Origin: Lysobacterales bacterium
Lineage (GTDB): Bacteria > Pseudomonadota > Gammaproteobacteria > Xanthomonadales > SZUA-5
Reading direction: 5' to 3'
Assembly: GCA_022841325.1 (NCBI GenBank)
Contig: JALHRS010000012.1
Coordinates: 1-64,000, forward strand
Length of the DNA stretch: 64,000 nucleotides
The position numbers and the translations under genes are program-made. Positions 28,761 through 37,244 of the stretch are shown here, piece after piece. Position 1 is the stretch's first letter, and the number at the start of each line of letters is the position of its first letter. The notes under the pieces were generated by a model. It ran no database searches, was not told where the DNA came from, and was given only the letters and a program-made list of their open reading frames with translations.

Positions 28761-29642
28761 CTACGGCAAGTCCAACATCGAAAACTTGGCCAAGTAGGTC
28801 GTTGGCACCAGCTGGCAGTAGCCCTTGATCGCACCCGGAAGCTGGAACAGACGCGGTTTCGAACGGAAGTCAAAGACCCGGTACAGATGAAAACTCGGCG
28901 CATCGGACTCGGATCGGCTCAGTTCATTGCGGCTCACGAAAAACGGCGTGAGCTTTCCGAAGGCAGTGGTCTTGACCTCTATCAGCCGTTCGCGACCGTC
29001 TTCCTCGAATGACTGGATGTCATAGCCGAGCCCGTCCCCGCGCGTCACGGCCACATGCTCCACGCGATCCGCTAGGACGCGCTTGCCGGCTGCATGAAGG
29101 CGCCGAGCCTCGACTTCCAGCACGAAGGCCTCACCAGCAGCACCCAAGGATCGGTTTCTCGCCTCCTGGGCCAGATAGTCCCGAGTCACCAGCAGCCTTC
29201 GAGACTCGGCTGATGGCCCGTATGCAGGCGTAGACTGCCGAATCTGCCCAGGGCCAGGGATCGGGGCCGGCACCCAGACCTCCGATTCCTCATTCACCAC
29301 AATCTCTGCCGCAGGCCGCTGCACTGCAGCCTCCGCCGCCAGTCGCAACGTCGGATTGCGCGCAACCTGATCTTCCACGACGTCAAACAACAGCGCCTGG
29401 AAATTTCGCCGCGGCAGATAACCCGAGAGATACGGCACACCTAGCTCAGTCAGCACCGCACTGATGTTGCAATGCTTGAACTCCACCGAAGCCCGGCTGC
29501 GCCCATTCAGCCGCGTCATCAAGGCTCTGGCGTGCTCAGACTTGTTGAAGCGCTGTCCGTTGAGAAAGAGCGTCAGCATGCGCAGATAGTCGGCGACACA
29601 GGCCTCTACCTCCACTCGAGACCAGTCGCCATCATTCGCCAT
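28761..29642 (-). CDS. DUF3883 domain protein, putative PD-(D/E)XK nuclease
   Basis: 293 aa. The C-terminal half carries the DUF3883 pattern: LGAAGEAFVLEVEARRL, then DGLGYDIQSFEEDGRERLIEVKTT, giving the D...ExK arrangement of restriction-endonuclease folds, and later FFVSRNELSRSE. The N-terminal part (YLRMLTLFLNGQRFNKSEHA...GRSRASVEFKHCNISAVL) recurs in family proteins associated with defence loci. It lies 63 bp downstream of the toxin candidate on the same strand and may be transcribed with it. Nuclease activity is inferred from the motif only. Confidence 0.8.
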   Translation of the reverse strand: MANDGDWSRVEVEACVADYLRMLTLFLNGQRFNKSEHARALMTRLNGRSRASVEFKHCNISAVLTELGVPYLSGYLPRRNFQALLFDVVEDQVARNPTLRLAAEAAVQRPAAEIVVNEESEVWVPAPIPGPGQIRQSTPAYGPSAESRRLLVTRDYLAQEARNRSLGAAGEAFVLEVEARRLHAAGKRVLADRVEHVAVTRGDGLGYDIQSFEEDGRERLIEVKTTAFGKLTPFFVSRNELSRSESDAPSFHLYRVFDFRSKPRLFQLPGAIKGYCQLVPTTYLAKFSMLDLP

Positions 29643-29705
29643 GGGCCGCCATTGCTCCCGGTCAGAACGCCGAGCCAGGCTAGCATGGCGACCGGCAATG
29701 TGATC

Positions 29706-30140
29706 TCAGGGGAGACCGGAAAGCACGTCTCTGATCCACCGCTCTTGTAGCTTAGTGGTGTCGTCGGCATTTGCCGCGCAGTCCAAGGCGGGTTTGAGTT
29801 GGCTGTTGGCGAGGGAACAAATACTCTGGATTCGTCCATCGCTGAGGTGCCGTGCAAAATCCCATGGATCGAGGTCTGATGTCTTGCGCAGGTCCAGCCA
29901 GGACTTGCGACTGAGGGGGTGTCCCAAGATACCCAGGAAGTAGCCTGGATAAGGGTCGCCGTGGAAGCACGCCGGCATTTCGGGTCGCAAGCCTTCGTAG
30001 CGGCTGGTCAACAGCCTGATCACGATGTCAGATTTCACTGGCGCGGCCAGCACCAAGAAGTACTTGGACTTCAGCTCACCCGATTCGGCGTCCAGGTAGA
30101 AAGCGGAATCCCGGTACACCTGGCCAAGCTGCGCGCCCAT
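29706..30140 (-). CDS. Putative toxin partner of Panacea antitoxin
   Basis: 144 aa, unrecognised by name. The N-terminal half (GQVYRDSAFYLDAESGELKS, KYFLVLAAP, DIVIRLLTSR) has the beta-rich look of small SH3-like mRNase toxins of the PemK/MazF type; the C-terminal half has SWLDLRKTSDLDPWDF and a closing DDTTKLQERWIRDVL helix. It begins 3 bp after the Panacea gene ends, the order expected for antitoxin-toxin operons. Assignment as toxin is inference from context and size. Confidence 0.6.
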   Translation of the reverse strand: MGAQLGQVYRDSAFYLDAESGELKSKYFLVLAAPVKSDIVIRLLTSRYEGLRPEMPACFHGDPYPGYFLGILGHPLSRKSWLDLRKTSDLDPWDFARHLSDGRIQSICSLANSQLKPALDCAANADDTTKLQERWIRDVLSGLP

Positions 30141-30143
30141 GGT

Positions 30144-30704
30144 TCAGTGCGCATGCGCGAGGCAGATGCCTTCGTGCTCCGCCGCAGCCTCTCGAACAAC
30201 TCCGGCATGCGGATCTTCGTCGCGGATGGCCAATGCGTAAGGGATACGCTCCAGATTGCCTTTGCCGTTATCCCAGATGGCAGCCCAGGGCCCGCGCTCC
30301 TGGTGCGTGATGCCGATCATGGGCTTCGATAGATCATCGCGGAAGCGCTCCGCCAGCTCAGCCATCAGGCGCAACTCGCGCTTGGTGAAGTGAGTGTCAT
30401 CAAAAGCGCGCTTCGGGCGTACATTCTCCCGCCAATAGTCGACGACCCTCTCCGGAACGATCTCGATGGCTTCGGCAAAGTCCGGCCCCAGTTCATCCCA
30501 TTCCAGATACAGCTCCATCGGCACCGGCCCCATCTTCATGGCGCGGTACTCAAGACCCGTGACCGATATACCCGTCTGTCGGAAGTGCTCAAAGTCCAGC
30601 AGATACAGCAACTTATTGAGCTTGATCTTGCCACAATACCTCGTATGCGCCGCGAAATAGATCGCGAGCTCGATCAGCTTTTCGCGGTAGTGGTTCGTGA
30701 GCAT
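30144..30704 (-). CDS. Panacea (SocA/DUF4065) domain antitoxin
   Basis: 186 aa from ATG 30704; the longer frame to 30800 would begin in a dispersed repeat. The Panacea signature is clear: KIKLNKLLYLLDFEHFRQTG followed by VTGLEYRAMKMGPVPMELY. In known systems this domain neutralises many unrelated toxins, directly or through protease delivery as with SocA/ClpXP. The C-terminal half (KRAFDDTHFTKRELRLMAELAERF) is the usual helical extension. First gene of a probable antitoxin-toxin(-nuclease) operon. Confidence 0.85.
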   Translation of the reverse strand: MLTNHYREKLIELAIYFAAHTRYCGKIKLNKLLYLLDFEHFRQTGISVTGLEYRAMKMGPVPMELYLEWDELGPDFAEAIEIVPERVVDYWRENVRPKRAFDDTHFTKRELRLMAELAERFRDDLSKPMIGITHQERGPWAAIWDNGKGNLERIPYALAIRDEDPHAGVVREAAAEHEGICLAHAH

Positions 30705-31147
30705 GCCGGATCTGGTTCGACGAGTTCTGGGAAGGGTAAGGGGTTGGGGTGGATTGGGGCAACAACTGGAAGTCGACCACGTAGGGCGGCATCCGCCCAC
30801 GTCAGACCAGCAACAGGCAAGAGCGCCCCGCAGGCGGATCCCGCCGACCGACGCGCGGAAGACCCACGCTCGAAAACATCAGGAGACGACGACTCTCCTC
30901 CATGACATTCATCCCGGGTGCGCCTGCGGCTTACCCGGGCTACGCTTGCTGGTCTTGACGGTGAACGTGCCCGGCGCCTGCATGGACTGAACATCGGCTG
31001 GTCCGGGGGCGGACGTGACCTACGCTGCGCTGAGACAGGCAAAGTTGCTCGCCATCGAAGGCCTGACACGCACATCGTAAACAATCGCGTCTGGCGGACT
31101 GCTAGACTCATGCCTGCGGGTTGGTGCCGCCTGAGAGTGATGCTGTC
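30705..31147. repeat. Intergenic region with 84-bp dispersed repeat copy 2
   Basis: No gene seen. 30779-30862 matches 28555-28638. A second GTAG-headed palindrome on the reverse strand lies near 30917-30945 (CCCGGGTAAGCC with CACCCGGG). Confidence 0.75.
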
Positions 31148-34135
31148 ATGGTGTTCCATCTTCAGCTCGCCTTGCGAAACGCGATTCTGCCCCTGACCAC
31201 GCTGCTCTGCGCGCAAGTGTCGGCGCAGGTCACGCCAATCTGGTCTTCTAACCTGTCCGAAACCGTTCCGTATGCGGCCAACTATGCCAGCGTGGTGCAA
31301 ACGCTGACGGCGTCTGGCGACGCGCTGATGATCGCCGGCGAGCTGGATCGAATAGGCCTCGCCGGCAGCGTGCTGCTGGAAGCCGACGGCGCGACGACTC
31401 ACGGCCAGTTCGGCGCCTATGGATTGGGCACTCTGCGCGCCGATGCGGTGCTGGCCAGCGGGCCAGATCGGGTATTGCTGCGCATGACCGAGCGCCTGAA
31501 CTGGTTCAGCCTGCAGCCGGCGCGCACTCTGGTCGTGATGGTCGATTTGCTCGGCCAGGTACAATGGGCCCACACTCGGCACGTCAACGAGGCCCGCTTT
31601 CTGCCCGATGGAGATGTCGTGCTGAGCTCAGGCAACGAGCTCATGTGCCTGCGCGGCGGCGACGGTGACCTGCTGTGGGTGCGTAACCTGTTACCGCTGC
31701 TGCCCAATGCCGTCGAGGCCCGGGCGCCGCTGCCATTGACGATGCAATCCGCCCTGATTCTGGGCGTGCACCTGACCCAGCGTGATGCGGGCGTCAGTTC
31801 CTATCCAGATCCGGTCTACCTGGCGCTGGATCTGCAATCCGGCAACACCTTGTGGCAGCGCCAGCGGGAAGCCAGCAGCGCTGAGGATCTGCCAGCCTGC
31901 GGCAGCATGGCGGTCGGTTCTGACGCGGTATTTGCCTGGTTTGACGCCACGGGTGGCCAGACTGATCTGGTGTTCGAGCGCCGACGCGGAGACGATGGCA
32001 CGCGCATCTGGAGCACACGCGTGGCGGCCGTAGCCCAGGGCGACAGCGACTGCGCGGTGCTGACCGCGAGCAGCGCTCTGGCCTTCGCCGCGCACGACCC
32101 GCTCACCGAGCAGACGACGCTGCTCGCACTCGGCTTCAACGGCGACCTGCGCTGGCGCCAGACGCTGTCTGCGGAAGGAGCCGCGAAACTGCTCGGCGCC
32201 GCCGACGGCGATCTGCTGCTGGCCCGCCCCAAACTGCTCCCCGGCGACGTCCGCGGCACGCTGATCGAGCGCCGTCGCGGCACCGACGGCGCAGTGTCCT
32301 GGAGCTTTCCGGTCGCCGGCAACGACATCTCCTGGTCAGCGCTGCATACGGAACTGCGCATCGCCCTGGCCGCAATCGCCTCGGGCGCGGCGCGCCTGCA
32401 GTTGCGGCGTTACGATATGGCCAGCGGCAAGCCGCTGTCGGCGCAGCAAGCCGATGCCGAAGGCGTTACGCTGCGACCGGCGCAAATGAGGATCATCGAC
32501 GGCGTGCCCTATGCCGTTGCTACTGGTGTGGGCGCCGATTCGCGCCAGTTGCGCGTGCAGCGCTTGGACCCGGTGAGCGGCGCGGTGCTCTGGACCCGCT
32601 ATCACGCGCTCAATATCGACGTCGGCATAGTCAACTCCCTGCAGCTACTGGGCGTTCCCCAGGGCGGCCTGCTGGCGGTGGTTTCTTTCCACCGACCATC
32701 GGAATTTACGCGCGGTCATCAGGCCTTGCTGTGGATGGATCGCAGCAGCGGCGAACTCCGCTGGCAACGCTCGCTGCGCGCGGGATACTCAGGCGAGGCG
32801 TATCTGGGCGCGGCAGACGGCAGCCTCTATGTGCGCTTCGGCGAATGCCAGAATCCGCCCCTGTGTTATCAGATTGCTGATAGCTACGGTCGACTGGCGG
32901 CCGTCGACGGTAGCGATATCTGGTCACTGCCCGGCAGCGTCAGTTTCCGGGCTCTTCGTGGCCACGATCTGCTGATCAGTCGAGGCACCAGCAACCCCGT
33001 CCTGGCGCTGCTGGCAGCGGACGATGGTCGCGAACTGTGGACGCACAGCCTGACCTACGCGAGCTACCCTGCCACTGTAGCCATGGACAATGGCGATCTG
33101 ATCACCGCTATTCCGCTCGCCCTAATCTCGCCCCGCAAGGTCGAAATCGAGCGCCGCCTGGCCGTTTCCGGCGCGCCGATCTGGAGTGTCAGCCCCGGCG
33201 CCATCGATGACGCCATCGACAGCGCCAGGCTCAGTCATCTGCCTAATGGCGATGTGCTGCTCAGCGCCGAGTTCGCGGGCAGCGAGGCCGGCCAGGAGCG
33301 CCGAAGACGGCCGCTGCTGGCACGCATCTCGGCCAGCAACGGCGCCGTGATCTGGACTCAGCGCCCACAACTGCAGGGCGATCTCCGGCATGAGCTCCAC
33401 GTGTTGCCTGGCGCCAGTAGCAGCCATCTTTGGGCAAGCAGCAGGCGCATTGTCGATGCCTACCAAATGCAACAGCGTCTGGCTCTGACCAGCGTGACCC
33501 TGAGCGATGGCAGCATCGGCGCCGAGCATCTGTACGCCAGCAATTACGATGCGCCACTGACCAGCCCCGCGCCTAACCTGTCCACGATTGCCGGCGTCCT
33601 CGCCGACGGTTCCGTGCAAGTAGAACAGGCTGCATCTGATACCCGCGGCCTGTGGGTGCCGCGCCTGCAACGCTGGCCAGCCGCCAGCGGCAACAGCGGC
33701 GATCTGCGCCTGCGTCGTTTGGGCGCACCCGGCCCCATCACCGGGGCCAGCCCGTCGATCGGAATCGACATCGAGATCGAAAACGCCTCCAGCGAGCGCG
33801 TGGAGGGGATCCAGGTCGGCTTCGCCAGCCACGAAGACGACCTCAAAGCCCAATTACGCCGATGCACGCTGATCATTGGTGACGGACAATGCCCGGAGCA
33901 CCTGGGTAGCGCCCTGCCCCAGGCGCTCGCGCTCGGCGCTAACGCCACTATCCGCCTGCGCTACCAGATCCACGACCCCGATTACCGACCGGGCAGAAGC
34001 AGTCTGCGGTATCTCAGCCGCGGCCTGTTCTACGCCGACCCGCCCTACACCTTCGGCGACGCCGATCTCGGCGACAACATTGCCGTGATCGAGATGGCGC
34101 TGGGGGCATCCATGGGCGATGGAGTGAGTCCCTGA
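31148..34135 (+). CDS. Exported PQQ-type beta-propeller protein
   Basis: 995 aa from ATG 31148, which gives a signal peptide (LALRNAILPLTTLLCAQVSA). Repeated segments of the form GxxLWxR / GAxxWxxxx (for example LDLQSGNTLWQRQRE, DGTRIWSTRV, DGAVSWSFPVAG, SGAVLWTRYHAL, SGELRWQRSL, DGRELWTHSL, SGAPIWSVSPG) are PQQ/quinoprotein-like blades, enough for two propellers. The last 130 residues (GIDIEIENASSERVEGIQVG, ATIRLRYQIHD) look like an Ig/CARD-type domain. Probably secreted or periplasmic. No catalytic or cofactor motif was recognised. Confidence 0.8.
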   Translation: MVFHLQLALRNAILPLTTLLCAQVSAQVTPIWSSNLSETVPYAANYASVVQTLTASGDALMIAGELDRIGLAGSVLLEADGATTHGQFGAYGLGTLRADAVLASGPDRVLLRMTERLNWFSLQPARTLVVMVDLLGQVQWAHTRHVNEARFLPDGDVVLSSGNELMCLRGGDGDLLWVRNLLPLLPNAVEARAPLPLTMQSALILGVHLTQRDAGVSSYPDPVYLALDLQSGNTLWQRQREASSAEDLPACGSMAVGSDAVFAWFDATGGQTDLVFERRRGDDGTRIWSTRVAAVAQGDSDCAVLTASSALAFAAHDPLTEQTTLLALGFNGDLRWRQTLSAEGAAKLLGAADGDLLLARPKLLPGDVRGTLIERRRGTDGAVSWSFPVAGNDISWSALHTELRIALAAIASGAARLQLRRYDMASGKPLSAQQADAEGVTLRPAQMRIIDGVPYAVATGVGADSRQLRVQRLDPVSGAVLWTRYHALNIDVGIVNSLQLLGVPQGGLLAVVSFHRPSEFTRGHQALLWMDRSSGELRWQRSLRAGYSGEAYLGAADGSLYVRFGECQNPPLCYQIADSYGRLAAVDGSDIWSLPGSVSFRALRGHDLLISRGTSNPVLALLAADDGRELWTHSLTYASYPATVAMDNGDLITAIPLALISPRKVEIERRLAVSGAPIWSVSPGAIDDAIDSARLSHLPNGDVLLSAEFAGSEAGQERRRRPLLARISASNGAVIWTQRPQLQGDLRHELHVLPGASSSHLWASSRRIVDAYQMQQRLALTSVTLSDGSIGAEHLYASNYDAPLTSPAPNLSTIAGVLADGSVQVEQAASDTRGLWVPRLQRWPAASGNSGDLRLRRLGAPGPITGASPSIGIDIEIENASSERVEGIQVGFASHEDDLKAQLRRCTLIIGDGQCPEHLGSALPQALALGANATIRLRYQIHDPDYRPGRSSLRYLSRGLFYADPPYTFGDADLGDNIAVIEMALGASMGDGVSP

Positions 34136-34148
34136 GGGCCACCCATGG

Positions 34149-34244
34149 CAGCCCGCGCAGGATGCGTTGAGGCACGAACCGCATCTGTCGTGTCCATCGC
34201 GCACATCCTCTGGTCCTGGGTCATGAATGGCTCTCGTTGGCAGC
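34149..34244. repeat. 96-bp dispersed repeat, copy 1
   Basis: Identical as far as I can align to 38121-38216. It starts CAGCCCGCGCAGGATGCGTT and ends with a version of the aceB start region (GGGTCATGAATGGCTCTCG). A related GTAG-headed palindrome follows at about 34241-34375. Confidence 0.85.
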
Positions 34245-34390
34245 CCGCGTAGGATGCGGTGAGGCACGAACCGCATCTGTCGTGTCTACAGGGGTCTGGT
34301 GGACATGCCTGGTCAATACACCGACGTCTCGATCCATGCGGTTCGCTACGCTCACCGCATCCTACGCGGGCTCTCTCTACTCCCCGCACT

Positions 34391-34978
34391 TCAACCGCTT
34401 GCGCTGCTTTGTGGCGTCGCCGGTTCCGATGTCACCTCGCTAACCGGAAAAACCCTGCTGACATAGAGATACAGGAAGGCCAACGATAAGGCCAAGATGA
34501 TGAGCCCGACTATGGGTGATTTTATCTCCAGCCCTTCCCTTGAAATCTTGAATTCAGTTTCACCCTTTTCGCCGCGGGCGATGGCCAACCATGCCATGGC
34601 AACGCCAGAAAGCGTGATCACAATCACGACCGCAAACATCAGTCTGGATGTCAGCAAGCTCCACTCCATGGCGCGTTCGCGGTGGTCCAGAGAGCCCGCG
34701 TCGTGCATCGCCTTGGCGGCACTCACGTAGCGCCATGCCGCGTAGTAGCAGCGGTTATATTGACTCGCCACGTTATTGTAATCGAACGGCTTTTCCGGAA
34801 AGTTCTCGAGACACTCGCCTATTGGTTTGGGCGCTTGCTCGACCGAGAAGCTGGAGGGCCGCTTGTCCATGTAAAGAACAGCGTAGCAAATGGCGCCCAA
34901 GGCAAAGAGCAGAACAACAGTGGCCAATACCGGAAGAACCCAAGGCTTGATGTCGCCCCACAATGTGTCAAGTCTCAT
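34391..34978 (-). CDS. Membrane protein of unknown function (pair member 2)
   Basis: 195 aa. Three predicted membrane helices at about 13-36 (VLPVLATVVLLFALGAICYA), 114-134 (FAVVIVITLSGVAMAWL) and 155-175 (IVGLIILALSLAFLYLY). The loop between the first two has two Cys residues. A clear Shine-Dalgarno (TAGGAG) precedes ATG 34978, 9 bp after the exported partner gene ends. I do not recognise the family. The tight spacing says the two products probably work together at the envelope. Confidence 0.65.
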   Translation of the reverse strand: MRLDTLWGDIKPWVLPVLATVVLLFALGAICYAVLYMDKRPSSFSVEQAPKPIGECLENFPEKPFDYNNVASQYNRCYYAAWRYVSAAKAMHDAGSLDHRERAMEWSLLTSRLMFAVVIVITLSGVAMAWLAIARGEKGETEFKISREGLEIKSPIVGLIILALSLAFLYLYVSRVFPVSEVTSEPATPQSSASG

Positions 34979-34987
34979 GACGATCTC

Positions 34988-35527
34988 CTAGCTGCAGGGC
35001 TTGGGAGGCGAGGGTGGAAGTGGTGGATTTGGCCTTGGCGAAATCGGAATATCTTGGATGCCGCAGTTCGCGCATTCAGCATCGAATAATTTCTTTAGTT
35101 CACTGATGTCCTTCGAGTCGCCCCGTATTTCAGCTCCAGAAATTTGGATCGATGGTGTCTCGTCTAATTCCTCGGCGAGAATTCGAGCTTCGAACGCGCT
35201 CAACGCTAGCGTGAGGTCCATTCGCTGGTTGCACGGCGGGTTCGGTTGCGGAGGTTGAGGCGGGTTGGGAACGGGACTGACGGGCAGGCATGTCGGACAC
35301 TTCAAGCGCAAGCCTTCAAGAAAATCCGGACCACCTTTCTCGACGGTCAGGGTCAAGGAAAGTTTGCGCTCACCTTTCAGCTCCAACTTTCCGAGTGAGT
35401 CGGCGGCGACTTGGGTGAATTGACGGGCGAGTTGATCGTTCGACGTCACCGAAAGAGCGCGCAAGTCTTCGGCGATCAACGCTTGGGGAACACAAAGCCA
35501 AAGAAAGATGCCAATGAACGGACGCAT
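34988..35527 (-). CDS. Exported Pro/Cys-rich protein of unknown function (pair member 1)
   Basis: 179 aa with a signal peptide (MRPFIGIFLWLCVPQALIA) and a strong ribosome-binding site (GAGGAG) before ATG 35527. The mature part looks like two related modules, each a beta/alpha stretch ending in two cysteines and a proline-rich tail: LKCPTCLPVSPVPNPPQPP...C at about 75-99 and ECANCGIQDIPISPRPNPP...C at about 150-178. The paired Cys motifs may bind metal or form disulfides. No known family recognised. Confidence 0.65.
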   Translation of the reverse strand: MRPFIGIFLWLCVPQALIAEDLRALSVTSNDQLARQFTQVAADSLGKLELKGERKLSLTLTVEKGGPDFLEGLRLKCPTCLPVSPVPNPPQPPQPNPPCNQRMDLTLALSAFEARILAEELDETPSIQISGAEIRGDSKDISELKKLFDAECANCGIQDIPISPRPNPPLPPSPPKPCS

Positions 35528-35753
35528 GGGTTCTCCTCAATCAGGCGCGACTTGGTTTCTCTAGTCAGGAGAACTTGAAGCAGGCTCCGTCGCACCAAGA
35601 AACAAAACATTTCAATTCGACTCGATAGCGCCTGGCTCGCATGGTAGGTGCCTGCAGGAGCGCATCCCGGCATCGTCAGATCAGAAGCACCGAGACGCTG
35701 GCCTTCGCCTTGCTCAGGGTCAATCAATGGCAGGGCTCCTGGCACACCTATTC

Positions 35754-35783
35754 GGCGGATTCACCTGCGGTGGATCCGCCCTA
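35754..35783. repeat. GTAG-headed palindrome (GGCGGATTCACC...GGATCCGCC)
   Basis: On the reverse strand this reads GTAG then GGCGGATCCACCGC and its partner. A near copy is at 37163-37193. The GTAG supplies the stop codon of the WYL fragment that follows. Confidence 0.75.
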
Positions 35784-36056
35784 CTTCGGCTTCGGATACC
35801 TCTCCAATGCTGCGGCGAGGGTTTCGCGCATCTGCTGGCGTAGCTCGGCGGGGGCGAGGATTTCGGCGTCGGCGCCGTAGCGTTGGATGTCCATCAGCAG
35901 TTCGCGGGAGTTGGCGTGGGAGATGGTGGGTATCAGGCGGCCGCCGGGGAGTACTCGCTGGTGTTGTTTGGGGTGCGAGACTTCGTCGGCGATCCAGCGG
36001 GCGGCGTGGGGGCTGAAGCGGATGGTGGTGGCGACACATACATTTCGCCTCTGAAA
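35781..36056 (-). pseudogene. C-terminal fragment of a WYL-domain transcriptional regulator
   Basis: About 91 codons with no start, in the same frame as and directly after the Fic stop codon. The text TIRFSPHAARWIADEV, then LPGGRLIPTISHANSRELL, MDIQRYGADAEILAPAELR and QQMRETLAAALERY is the C-terminal (WCX) part of YafY-type WYL regulators. The HTH and WYL domains are missing. The fragment ends at a TAG contributed by a repeat. I infer that a recombination event replaced the 5' part of the regulator with the fic gene. Confidence 0.8.
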
Positions 36057-37028
36057 TCAGGACAGCACTTCCCAATGGCCTCCCTTCTGCGGGCCGACAT
36101 GGCGCAGTCGGCCCGCTTCGCGCAGCTTGCGTACCAGGCGTTCGACGGCGCTGAGGGACTTGCCCAGGTGCGCTGCGGCGTCTGCAAGGGTCAGGGTGGG
36201 CTGTCGGCGTAGCAGGGCCAGCAGTTGTGCGTCTGTTTTCACCGGCGTTTTCACCCGCGTTTTCACCGGCGTTTTGGCAACAGCGGCGATGGCTTCGAGC
36301 AGCCTTTCCAGCATGAACTCGATGAATACCGCGCATTCGCTCGCGCGAGTGCTGTCTCTAAGCGCCTGGTAGTAAGCCTTTTGATGTGTGTGCACCAGGC
36401 TCTCTACAGGGACGTACGCGAACAGCGGATTCCACTGACAAAGGATCAGGGTTTGCCACAGGCGCCCCAGCCTGCCGTTGCCGTCAGCGAAGGGATGGAT
36501 GAACTCGAATTCGTAGTGGAACACGCTGCTGGCGATCAGCGGGTGTTGGTCGGTACGGGCAAGCCAGCGCAACAGATCGCCCATCAGTATCGGAACGCGG
36601 CTGGCGGGCGGTGCCATGTGCACTACCTGGTCGCCGCGCATGACGCCTACGCCGCCATGGCGATAGGCGCCGGCGTCGTCGATCAGTCCGTGCATCAGCC
36701 TGGCGTGCGCAGCCAGCAGGTCGCGCTCCCGGGTCGGCTGCCAGTCCGCCATTTCTTCGTAGGCCGCCAGCGCATTGCGCGCCTCCTGCACCTCACGTGG
36801 CGGCGCAATGACGGTTTTCCCGTCGAGTATCGCCGTGATCTGCGACTCGGAGAGCGTGTTGCCCTCTATGGCGAGTGAGCCGCGCACGGTGCGGATACGA
36901 TTGATCCGCCGCAGGCGTACACCCGGCCCCTTTTCCGCGCCCAGCCGACCGATCTGCTCGGCAATCGCCGCAACTTGCGCAATGGCCTTCGCGGTCACTG
37001 TGAATGGCGGCTGGTACGCTCGGCTCAT
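36057..37028 (-). CDS. fic: Fic family protein (class II, N-terminal inhibitory motif)
   Basis: 323 aa from ATG 37028. The Fic active site HPFADGNGRLGR is complete (His178), as needed for AMPylation. SLAIEGN near residue 50 matches the (S/T)xxxE(G/N) inhibitory helix, here N-terminal, so activity should be self-restrained. The C-terminus is a winged-helix domain (LLRRQPTLTLADAAAHLGKSL). Between them lies a linker KTPVKTRVKTPVKT encoded by a 12-bp tandem repeat at about 36236-36275, likely to vary in length. Fic proteins modify target proteins with AMP; target unknown. Confidence 0.9.
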   Translation of the reverse strand: MSRAYQPPFTVTAKAIAQVAAIAEQIGRLGAEKGPGVRLRRINRIRTVRGSLAIEGNTLSESQITAILDGKTVIAPPREVQEARNALAAYEEMADWQPTRERDLLAAHARLMHGLIDDAGAYRHGGVGVMRGDQVVHMAPPASRVPILMGDLLRWLARTDQHPLIASSVFHYEFEFIHPFADGNGRLGRLWQTLILCQWNPLFAYVPVESLVHTHQKAYYQALRDSTRASECAVFIEFMLERLLEAIAAVAKTPVKTRVKTPVKTDAQLLALLRRQPTLTLADAAAHLGKSLSAVERLVRKLREAGRLRHVGPQKGGHWEVLS

Positions 37029-37244
37029 GCGGCCGCGATCTCCTGGTGATCCACCCCGGAATAATCGCCTTTTTCTGACCACGTTGGCGGGAAGTGAGCA
37101 ATGCCGGCATGGCTGGGGTCAAATCCAGCGCACTCCAACATCGGGGTGGGAAGAGCCTGATCGGCGGATTCACCTGCGGTGAATCCGCGCTACTCCGGCT
37201 GAAGCCGCTGCCAAAGCCCGCATCGTATGCGAGCCCGGGACTCT

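Noticed and set aside
35476-35745. 89-aa minus-strand frame
   Set aside because: Overlaps the start of the exported Pro/Cys protein, which has a strong ribosome-binding site and signal peptide; no own motif.
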